DNA of 64,000 bases from Pseudomonas sp. SDI (GTDB lineage Bacteria; Pseudomonadota; Gammaproteobacteria; Pseudomonadales; Pseudomonadaceae): assembly GCF_003105155.1 (NCBI RefSeq), contig NZ_QETK01000017.1, positions 1 through 64,000 of the forward strand, given 5' to 3'. The notes under the pieces are model-generated. The model had not been told where the DNA came from, made no database searches, and saw only the letters and a list, made by a program, of their open reading frames with translations. Below are positions 18,111 to 24,021 of the stretch, one piece after another. Position 1 is the first letter of the stretch. Every line of letters starts with the position of its first letter. The position numbers and the translations under genes are program-made.

Positions 18111-18188
18111 CTAGAGATCGCCGGTCCAGTGACGTTCACGGGAGACCAGGCGAGAGGTGAGGAGCGGTAACGCTTGAGTGTTCAACAT
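18111..18188 (-). CDS. Upstream ORF / leader peptide of mdtJI
   Basis: A 25-codon reading frame (ATG at 18188-18186, TAG at 18113-18111) lies 59 bases upstream of mdtJ. The predicted peptide starts MLNTQALPLL and ends VSRERHWTGDL, giving a basic-aromatic C-terminus of the sort used for nascent-chain sensing. No clear Shine-Dalgarno precedes it; a candidate promoter (agtcaa/aattaa read on the minus strand) would place the transcript start only a few bases before the ATG, so it may be leaderless. Its stop codon abuts the anti-Shine-Dalgarno element. E. coli mdtJI also has a reported upstream ORF (mdtU), as I recall. The call rests on position and mechanism, not homology. Confidence 0.5.
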   Translation of the reverse strand: MLNTQALPLLTSRLVSRERHWTGDL

Positions 18189-18227
18189 AATGAACAACAA
18201 ATTAACTGAGGGAATCGTTTAAGTCAA
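18180..18227 (-). promoter_or_regulatory. Candidate mdtJI promoter and palindrome
   Basis: On the minus strand TTGACT (18227-18222) and TTAATT (18205-18200) are 16 bp apart. GTTCAACATAATGAAC (18180-18195) is a palindrome with 5-bp arms at the predicted start site, a plausible operator that also contains the upstream ORF start codon. Confidence 0.45.
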
Positions 18228-18368
18228 ACCGATAGAGAATGACTAATGATTTGTCGCGGCCTGTATTCGTATTACAGGGGAAAGCCCTTAAAGGCTGGTG
18301 AAAGGTTCGTAAATTATATTAATCAAGCACTGGCCAGCCTCTTGCCCAAACCCCGCCAGCCCTTATCG

Positions 18369-18487
18369 CACAAGGCTCCTGGGGGAGCTGCGGTGCGACG
18401 ACTCGGCATTGCCAGCGATACGTTCAGCGCAGCGTCCAGATCTGCCGCCGTTAAAGCCCCCCGCGCCGGCAAGGCCGGCTCCGAGAC
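18369..18487. repeat. Degenerate REP-like repeat pair
   Basis: CTGGGGGAGCTGCGGTGCGA at about 18377-18396 and GCCGGCAAGGCCGGCTCC at 18465-18482 resemble P. putida REP arms. They lie in the 400 bp upstream of the DUF2975 gene, which otherwise shows no gene from 18230 to 18510. Confidence 0.5.
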
Positions 18488-18510
18488 AAAATGTCGCACA
18501 AGCCTAAATT

Positions 18511-18537
18511 CAATAATTAATTATTGTAATACGATAA
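18511..18537. promoter_or_regulatory. Overlapping palindromes upstream of the DUF2975 gene
   Basis: CAATAATTAATTATTG (18511-18526) is a perfect 16-bp palindrome. It overlaps TTATTGTAATACGATAA (18521-18537), an inverted repeat with 7 of 8 matching positions. They lie 48 bp before the ATG and could be the operator for the YozG-type regulator encoded next to it. Confidence 0.5.
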
Positions 18538-18584
18538 TTTCTACTCAATAATGCCTCCCGCTCAAATCGACAAGGAGGCAATCC

Positions 18585-19163
18585 ATGAACAGCAAGACAG
18601 TGGCGTACGCAAGGTCACGCTTACGGGTGATCGGTGCATTCGCTGCGGTGCTCGCCTGGGGCACCGGGGTTGTTGAGTTCGGTGGCGGCGTAGTGATGTG
18701 GGTGTTCGACTTCGCCGACGTGCAGTCGGCTTACCTGCAGAGCTTTGCCGACCAGATGCCGATGCTCGCCGCCCCCGGTTACCAGCCTTCGGCGTTGGCG
18801 CTGGGTGTGGTGATCGGCCTGGACCTGATCCCGATGGTGGTCTCGGCGTTGGCGTTGGCGCTGACCGGTTTGTTCTTCCTGCGCGTGTCGCGGGGCGAAA
18901 CCTGGACCACGCAGAACATCGAACTGTTGTGGTGGGTGGGCCTGTTGTGCATTGGCATGCCGTTGCTCTGGCCGGTGATCTGGACCTTGCAGGGCCTGGG
19001 CTTCGCCATCGACCTGCCACAAGGCGAAAGAAGCTTCAGTTTCTCGATCGGTGTATCATCGCAGGCTGTCTACGGGATCATGAAAGGCATTTTGCTGTGC
19101 GCCTTCTCTCTCCTCATGCGTGACGCCAAAACCATCAGCGATGAACACAACTGTTATGTCTAG
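18585..19163 (+). CDS. DUF2975 family integral membrane protein
   Basis: This is a 192-residue inner-membrane protein of the DUF2975 family with four hydrophobic stretches: VIGAFAAVLAWGTGVVEFGGG, then ALALGVVIGLDLIPMVVSALALAL, then WWVGLLCIGMPLLWPVIWTL, then VYGIMKGILLCAFSLLM. Function is unknown. The family is very often encoded directly upstream of a small YozG-type HTH regulator, as here (9 bp gap). AGGAGG-like AAGGAGG is well placed before the ATG. Two AT-rich palindromes lie in its promoter. Confidence 0.85.
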   Translation: MNSKTVAYARSRLRVIGAFAAVLAWGTGVVEFGGGVVMWVFDFADVQSAYLQSFADQMPMLAAPGYQPSALALGVVIGLDLIPMVVSALALALTGLFFLRVSRGETWTTQNIELLWWVGLLCIGMPLLWPVIWTLQGLGFAIDLPQGERSFSFSIGVSSQAVYGIMKGILLCAFSLLMRDAKTISDEHNCYV

Positions 19164-19172
19164 CTTTCGCCC

Positions 19173-19379
19173 ATGCCAATAATCATCCGGCTTGATGTCG
19201 TCATGGCCAGAAACAAAGTCCGTTCCAAGGACCTGGCCGAGATTATTGGGATTACCGAAGCTAATTTGTCGTTGCTGAAAAACGGCAAGATCAAGGGTTT
19301 CAAGATCGAGACCCTGGAGAAGTTGTGTCGTGCATTGAACTGCCAGCCGGGTGACTTGCTGGAGTTCAGTGAGGAATGA
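19173..19379 (+). CDS. YozG-type XRE family transcriptional regulator
   Basis: A 68-residue protein consisting of a single Cro/CI-type helix-turn-helix (SKDLAEIIGITEANLSLLKNG, about residues 18-38), followed by the family ending IETLEKLCRALNCQPGDLLEF. The N-terminus MPIIIRLDVVMA is the usual YozG start, so the first ATG was kept although another Met occurs at residue 11. It is probably an autoregulator of the DUF2975 operon; the target would be the palindromes at 18511-18537. No effector-binding domain is present. Confidence 0.9.
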   Translation: MPIIIRLDVVMARNKVRSKDLAEIIGITEANLSLLKNGKIKGFKIETLEKLCRALNCQPGDLLEFSEE

Positions 19380-19397
19380 ACAAGGAAATGGCAACGC

Positions 19398-19781
19398 GTG
19401 GGCAAATCATCTTTCTGGCGCCTCGGTGCGCTGCTTCTGGCCGTCGGCTTACTTAGCGGCTGCGGCCCCAGCTACACCTACCGCTACTCCCCTCCTCCGA
19501 GCGCGCATGGCCTGAACTGCATCAGTTCGTGTTCGCAGCAGCGTAGCCATTGCGGGCAATTGGTGCGCATGCAGGAGAGCAGCGAGCGGGCGATCTACCA
19601 GGCCAATCTCAACACCTATCAACTGTGCCAGGCCGGCAAGAGCAGCAAAGAGGCGCGGCGTAGCTGTTATTACCCGAGCTACCCGTACAGCAGGGGTTCG
19701 ACGTTCAGTTGCGAGCGCGATTACGACCAGTGCTACCAGGGTTGTGGCGGCACGATTCAGAAAATCCTCAACAAGGACTAG
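19398..19781 (+). CDS. Cysteine-rich putative lipoprotein
   Basis: A 127-residue predicted lipoprotein of no family I recognise. It starts at GTG (19398-19400) after AAGGAA; no in-frame ATG fits. The signal peptide ends in the lipobox Leu-Ser-Gly-Cys (Cys22), so the mature protein is lipid-anchored. The mature part is rich in Tyr, Ser and Cys, with repeated spaced pairs (CISSC, SCERDYDQCYQGC), suggesting disulphides. It abuts the next small lipoprotein with no gap, so the two are likely coexpressed. The protein starts 18 bp after the YozG regulator gene. Confidence 0.75.
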   Translation: MGKSSFWRLGALLLAVGLLSGCGPSYTYRYSPPPSAHGLNCISSCSQQRSHCGQLVRMQESSERAIYQANLNTYQLCQAGKSSKEARRSCYYPSYPYSRGSTFSCERDYDQCYQGCGGTIQKILNKD

Positions 19782-20030
19782 ATGGACATGAAAATGGACA
19801 ATGCGCTTGCCCTGGTGCTGCTGACAATGATGATGAGTGGCTGTTCGGACATGAAAATGTTCCCGGAGACGCCGGAGTGGTACCAGCTCAACAGCATGAA
19901 CAAGCCGAGCGACCCGCTGTGGCGCAACCAGCTGCACTGCACCAAGCGCGGCTGCCACCACGACAAGCCGATGCTGTTCGACCCGAGCAAGGCGGAACCG
20001 AGCGTCAACAGCATGCATCGCGGCTGGTAG
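19782..20030 (+). CDS. Small putative lipoprotein
   Basis: An 82-residue predicted lipoprotein with a short signal and lipobox Met-Ser-Gly-Cys (Cys21). The start ATG follows the previous gene's stop directly. The mature part contains PEWYQLNSMNKPSDPLWRNQ and a Cys/His cluster HCTKRGCHHDKP that could bind metal. I do not recognise the family. Together with the upstream lipoprotein it forms a two-gene unit of envelope proteins located just before tRNA-Thr, where the accessory island begins. Confidence 0.65.
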   Translation: MDMKMDNALALVLLTMMMSGCSDMKMFPETPEWYQLNSMNKPSDPLWRNQLHCTKRGCHHDKPMLFDPSKAEPSVNSMHRGW

Positions 20031-20087
20031 CGGAGGCGCCTACAAGCCCCGTGGGGCAAGGGTTTGCTACGTAGTGATAGGAAGTGG

Positions 20088-20115
20088 TTTACAGAACCAA
20101 ACCGATGGCTATAAT
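20088..20115 (+). promoter_or_regulatory. Promoter of tRNA-Thr
   Basis: TTTACA (20088-20093) and a perfect TATAAT (20110-20115) with 16 bp between, ending 12 bp before the tRNA. Confidence 0.75.
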
Positions 20116-20127
20116 AGCGGCCCTACT

Positions 20128-20203
<76 letters not shown>

Positions 20204-20246
20204 TTCAAGGTTCCATAGAAAGCTTTCAAAATCTCTGGAACCCCCG

Positions 20247-20275
20247 AAAAACCCGCCTTCTGGCGGGTTTTTTCG
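20247..20275 (+). terminator. Terminator of tRNA-Thr
   Basis: AAACCCGCC and GGCGGGTTT flank a short TTCT loop, followed by a T run. Confidence 0.88.
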
Positions 20276-20299
20276 TTTTGGCGTTCCGTCGGATTCCGA

Positions 20300-20367
20300 G
20301 GGTAGCCAGCGCTAATAAGGGTAGTTTTAAGGATAGAGGTCCGTTTCGATATCGGAGACTACCCTTA
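20300..20367 (+). promoter_or_regulatory. GGGTAG repeats and hairpin at the integrase start
   Basis: GGGTAG occurs at 20300-20305 and 20319-20324 and inverted at 20359-20364. The outer pair TAAGGGTAGT (20316-20325) and ACTACCCTTA (20358-20367) is a perfect 10-bp inverted repeat that includes the A of the integrase ATG. No Shine-Dalgarno is visible. These may be arm-type recombinase sites or an autoregulatory hairpin. Confidence 0.5.
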
Positions 20368-21686
20368 TGGCCCGCACCACTGCCCCGCTTACCGACACCG
20401 CCTGTCGCACGGCAAAGCCCAGAGAGCGCGAGTACAAGCTCTTCGACGGCGACGGTCTTTACCTCCTTGTGCAACCCAACGGCCGCAAAGGCTGGCGGCT
20501 CAGGTACGTGAAACCCGATGGCCGCGAAGGCCTGACCGCCCTCGGCAGCTACCCGGTGGTCGGGCTGGGCGACGCACGCCGCAAGCGCTTCGAGATCAAG
20601 CAGCAGCTCGCCAACGGCATAGATCCCATCCAGTACAAGCAGCAGACCAAGACCCAAGCCGTGATCAACGGCCGCACTTTCGAAAGCGTTGCGCTCGACT
20701 GGTATGCGAGCATGGTGCCGAAGTGGGCGCCCGGCCACGCCAAGACTGTACTCAGCCGGCTGAAGACTCACGTGTTCCCTTTGATCGGTGCCAGAGCAAT
20801 TGTTGAGCTGGACACCCACGACCTCATGCAGCCACTGGAAGCCGTGACGAAGCGCGGCACCATCGACGTGGCGCTCAGGATCAAGAACTACCTGCAAAGC
20901 ATCATGCGCGAGGCCAAACGTCTGCGGTTGATCACGGCGAATCCGGCTCACGACCTCGATGGCTCGATCAAGACACCACGGGTAACTCACCGACCCGCAC
21001 TCCCCCTATCGCGACTCCCAGAGCTATTGGCATGTATCGAGGACTACAGAGGTCGCACGCTCACGCGCCTCACGGTGATGCTGTCGTTGCATGTATTCGT
21101 ACGTTCCAGCGAACTGCGCTTCGCCCGTTGGAACGAGTTCGACCTCAAGCGCGGCATCTGGGAGATCCCCGACACCCGCCCGGCGCTGGACGGCGTGCCG
21201 TTTTCCACAAGGGGTACGAAGATGGCCGGGGACATTCACGTTGTACCCTTATCGCAGCAGGCAGTGACCTTGCTTGAGCAGATCCACGCGATCACCGGCA
21301 AGTTCGACCTGGTGTTCGCGGGAGATGCCAAACCGTGGAAACCGATGTCTGAGAACACGGTGAATGCCGCGCTCAGGACGATGGGCTACGACACCAAGGT
21401 GGATATCTGCGGCCACGGATTCCGAGCCATGGCGTGCAGTGCGCTGGTCGAGTCCGGGCTGTGGTCAGAGACGGCCATCGAACGGCAGATGAGCCACAAG
21501 GAACGCAACAACGTGCGGGCCGCTTATACCCACAAGGCCGAGTTCCTCGAAGAGCGCCGGATGATCATGACCTGGTGGAGCCGGTTTTTGGAGGCGAACC
21601 GCGAGGACCATGTGACGCCGCATGAGTTTGCCAAGCAGACGGGCGAGAACGTCACGCGCCTTCGCAGTGCCAAGAGGACCGAGTAA
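20367..21686 (+). CDS. P4-type tyrosine integrase
   Basis: This is a 439-residue site-specific recombinase of the P4/IntS class that integrates islands at tRNA genes. The N-terminal arm-binding DUF4102 domain is at about 1-95 (YKLFDGDGLYLLVQPNGRKGWRLRY), the core-binding domain at about 100-195, and the catalytic domain from 210. Catalytic residues visible are R246, K285, H350-x-x-R353, H377 and nucleophile Y387 (RAAYTHKAEF), so it appears intact. The tail after residue 410 is longer than needed. It reads away from tRNA-Thr, the presumed attB. No excisionase gene was recognised. Confidence 0.95.
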   Translation: MARTTAPLTDTACRTAKPREREYKLFDGDGLYLLVQPNGRKGWRLRYVKPDGREGLTALGSYPVVGLGDARRKRFEIKQQLANGIDPIQYKQQTKTQAVINGRTFESVALDWYASMVPKWAPGHAKTVLSRLKTHVFPLIGARAIVELDTHDLMQPLEAVTKRGTIDVALRIKNYLQSIMREAKRLRLITANPAHDLDGSIKTPRVTHRPALPLSRLPELLACIEDYRGRTLTRLTVMLSLHVFVRSSELRFARWNEFDLKRGIWEIPDTRPALDGVPFSTRGTKMAGDIHVVPLSQQAVTLLEQIHAITGKFDLVFAGDAKPWKPMSENTVNAALRTMGYDTKVDICGHGFRAMACSALVESGLWSETAIERQMSHKERNNVRAAYTHKAEFLEERRMIMTWWSRFLEANREDHVTPHEFAKQTGENVTRLRSAKRTE

Positions 21687-21720
21687 CTCGCCGCACCACC
21701 GCATCAAACTCGCTGTGAAG

Positions 21721-21925
21721 TTACCCACAGCACCGCATGAAGCTCCTCCGCGCGGGTCCTTTCAAACGGGGCTGCAAAGCCGCCCCGTTTGAAAGGACCA
21801 TACCTAAGAAAAAAACTGCTGGCACAGCGTACGTCTGTGGAAAACCACTGATGTCCACCGGGGGATAGTTTTATCCACAGGCGCTAAATCCCTGATATCG
21901 CGCTGCTTGACGAATATTGTCCACA
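21721..21925. promoter_or_regulatory. Cluster of DnaA-box-like nonamers in the island
   Basis: TTACCCACA (21721-21729), TGTGGAAAA (21836-21844), perfect TTATCCACA (21871-21879) and TTGTCCACA (21917-21925) lie within 205 bp of non-coding DNA after the integrase. An origin-like or regulatory role for the excised element is possible. Confidence 0.45.
21755..21799. repeat. Perfect 18-bp inverted repeat
   Basis: GGTCCTTTCAAACGGGGC (21755-21772) and its exact complement (21782-21799) flank a 9-base loop. There is no T run after either arm, so a standard terminator is doubtful even though it lies 70 bp after the integrase stop. Confidence 0.85.
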
Positions 21926-22159
21926 AGCGTAGACCGGGAGTCGCAAGAGCTGTCGATGACAGCACCCAGGTGACCCGAACCTTTAAGGTCACGCCGCTCC
22001 CGCGGTGGTTCACCCGCAAGTACGATTCGCGTCCGGCAGCTCGTACGGTCACTACCCATGTGATGGATGCCAACTCAATATCGTTGCCCCTGCGGCAACC
22101 ACCCTACCCATCTGCTCAGCAGCAACCTATCCGCTTGGCCATTTCGCGTGCGCCAACCT

Positions 22160-22193
22160 GCGCCCGTCTCTTTCACTGGAAAGAGACGGGCGC
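22160..22193. repeat. Perfect 14-bp inverted repeat
   Basis: GCGCCCGTCTCTTT (22160-22173) and AAAGAGACGGGCGC (22180-22193) with loop CACTGG; no T run follows. Confidence 0.85.
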
Positions 22194-22460
22194 TCCTGAC
22201 ACTGCTGCAGCCCTGATCGCACATGGCTCAGCGGCAATTCCCCTCGTGACAATTGGCGTGACAAACGCCGATGTCACCAGCAACAGCCATGCAGATGATG
22301 GTGCCGCAGACCAAGGAATGGACTGCACCTGACTGACAGTCAGGCATGCCCCGGTCATCGCATTGCTGCGTTCACCCGACTCAGGATCTCGCGGCACTGG
22401 TCTCGTCAGCCAATGCAGCCTTCACCCGCCCACCGGTAACGGTGCTCAGGAGGTTAGATC

Positions 22461-22487
22461 ATGAGATGCCCTTGCTCTTGGTCGTAA
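22461..22487 (+). CDS. Possible 8-residue leader peptide
   Basis: CAGGAGG (22447-22453) sits 7 bases before ATG AGA TGC CCT TGC TCT TGG TCG TAA, a peptide MRCPCSWS. The ribosome site is close to ideal, yet the frame closes after eight codons, 130 bp before the recombinase gene. It may be a leader peptide or chance. Confidence 0.25.
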   Translation: MRCPCSWS

Positions 22488-22616
22488 GGAGCCGCCAGAC
22501 CCGCGTAGTGGACATTTCCCACAGGTCGCAGGGGCCTTGATCCCTGATAACACTCAGCATTCTTGGCGGGATGACGTGGGGGCTAGGATCGGAGATCGGA
22601 AGATGAGGTGACCGAC

Positions 22617-23585
22617 ATGGCATTGGTGGGTAGACACGATGGTCGCAATTTCGGCTACGGCAGGCAATTGAGTTACGCAGGACCTCAGGCGCTGAAAGAC
22701 ATGTACGGAGGTGGCCACTACGGCACGGTCAAGGCGCACAGTGATCGATGGTTGGAATTCGTGAAGTGGTGCCGCTCCGAACAAGGGCCCGGTATCAATG
22801 ATGCGCGGCAGATTGATCGAAGTGTGTTGGCCGACTATGCGGCGTATCTGCGTGACTTGGTTAGACGCGGTGACCTCGCCGTCAGCACCGCACAAAACCG
22901 GCTATCCCGCGTTAACAGGACCATGGCGGCGCTTCGCGGTGATCAGTATGTGAAATTGCCAAGTCCGAGTAGGGCGCTGGGTATGCAGCGCACCGGGGTT
23001 CGCCACTCGGTGCCCCACGAACAGCTTAAGCAGATCATCGATGCGCTTTGCAGTCTTGACCAGAGACGGGCCGCCGCGATCGTTCTGTTGGCGCGAGCCA
23101 CCGGCATGCGCTTGCGTGAGGCCATCCAAGCCGACTTGCCACGGCTGAGCCGTGAGGCTAACGACTTAGGCAGGATCAACATCCAGGATGGCACCAAAGG
23201 CGGCCGAGCTGGCGCCTCAGCGCCACGATGGATTGCGGTGAACCACCATGTTCAAGACGCACTTGGGTTTGCACCGCAGGTGTCGCCTACGAGTAGCCGC
23301 AACCTGATTGCGCCAGACGAAAGCTATCTGAATGTTCTGCAGGAAATCATCCGCCCAGCGCGGGACGTCCTGCATGCACACAAGCTCAAAGGCTTCCATG
23401 AGCTACGAGCGGCGTACGCATGTGAACGCTATGAGCAAATCATCCAACACCCCGCGCCTATCAACGGCGGCCAATGTTGCCAGGCAGATAGGAACCTAGA
23501 TCGTGAGGCCCGAAGGCAAATCAGCTATGAGTTGGGGCACGGTCGGATCGATGTGGTCGCGGCCTATATTGGAGGACGCATATGA
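22617..23585 (+). CDS. Second tyrosine recombinase (PF12834/PF12835-like)
   Basis: A 322-residue integrase-domain protein distinct from the P4-type integrase. It has an N-terminal SAM-like DNA-binding region (about 25-110) and a catalytic domain with R165 (ATGMRLREAI), K194, H261-x-x-R264 (GFHELRAAY), H308 (LGHGR) and Y317 (AAYIGG), so all recombinase residues seem present. ATG at 22617 is preferred over a GTG nine bases upstream because GAGG is correctly placed for it. It couples by ATGA to a 91-residue gene. The biological target is unknown. Confidence 0.82.
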   Translation: MALVGRHDGRNFGYGRQLSYAGPQALKDMYGGGHYGTVKAHSDRWLEFVKWCRSEQGPGINDARQIDRSVLADYAAYLRDLVRRGDLAVSTAQNRLSRVNRTMAALRGDQYVKLPSPSRALGMQRTGVRHSVPHEQLKQIIDALCSLDQRRAAAIVLLARATGMRLREAIQADLPRLSREANDLGRINIQDGTKGGRAGASAPRWIAVNHHVQDALGFAPQVSPTSSRNLIAPDESYLNVLQEIIRPARDVLHAHKLKGFHELRAAYACERYEQIIQHPAPINGGQCCQADRNLDREARRQISYELGHGRIDVVAAYIGGRI

Positions 23586-23857
23586 GTAAGCCATTCGATA
23601 TGGAACTGTTCTTGGCTGCGGTGCTGACGGGATCGTACGCAACGCGGCAGCGCCATTTACGGCAAGCTAAGCTCATCCAAGCAGAGATATCTGAACGCTG
23701 GCAGCTAGAAACACCTTGGGGTTGGAAGAAAAAACATGTTGCTTGGTTTCTCGACCACCGACTAGCGAGGCGGTGCAAGGCAACTCGATATTACTACCTG
23801 CTGACCATGCGGCTGCTGGCTAGTCGTTTAGAAAGAGCATGGGTCTTCAAGTGCTAA
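23582..23857 (+). CDS. Small basic partner of the second recombinase
   Basis: A 91-residue basic protein coupled by ATGA to the upstream recombinase gene. It reads as a bundle of helices: QRHLRQAKLIQAEISERW, then KKKHVAWFLDHRLARR, then ATRYYYLLTMRLLASRLERAW. Size, charge and the Thr-Arg-Tyr start of the last helix resemble a stand-alone SAM-like core-binding domain of a phage integrase, so it may assist DNA recognition. That is inference; I know no characterised homologue. Nothing is visible in the 164 bp that separate it from the convergent nuclease gene. Confidence 0.65.
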   Translation: MSKPFDMELFLAAVLTGSYATRQRHLRQAKLIQAEISERWQLETPWGWKKKHVAWFLDHRLARRCKATRYYYLLTMRLLASRLERAWVFKC

Positions 23858-24021
23858 GAAGGTCTGACTTTAGCGATAGACCGACCGCAACCAACCCAAA
23901 GCTGCAGTCGGCTAGATGCCGTCATGGTCTGGGTTCGTGGAGCAACGGAGGGTCAATTGTGCTTCGGCAGGTGGTCAAGCTTGCTCGGGCGGCAACACCA
24001 TCACAAATAGCGCTCATTGGA

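Larger units (their letters stand above)
21687..22616. other. Non-coding stretch between the two recombinases
   Basis: About 930 bp without a convincing gene. It contains two long perfect inverted repeats (21755-21799 and 22160-22193), a shorter one (CCTGACTGACAGTCAGG, 22328-22344), four DnaA-box-like nonamers (21721-21925), and a nine-codon mini-ORF with a strong ribosome site at 22461. Open frames across it have no family features. Confidence 0.6.

Noticed and set aside
18053..18188. Guanidine (ykkC or mini-ykkC) riboswitch before the SMR genes
   Set aside because: No pair of ACGR tetraloop hairpins and no ykkC consensus segments are present in the leader.
18246..18551. 101-codon frame upstream of the DUF2975 gene
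   Set aside because: It runs through REP-like repeats and the palindromic promoter region, with no family signature.
21907..22332. 141-codon frame in the gap after the integrase
   Set aside because: It is crossed by a perfect inverted repeat, has no ribosome site and no recognisable domain.
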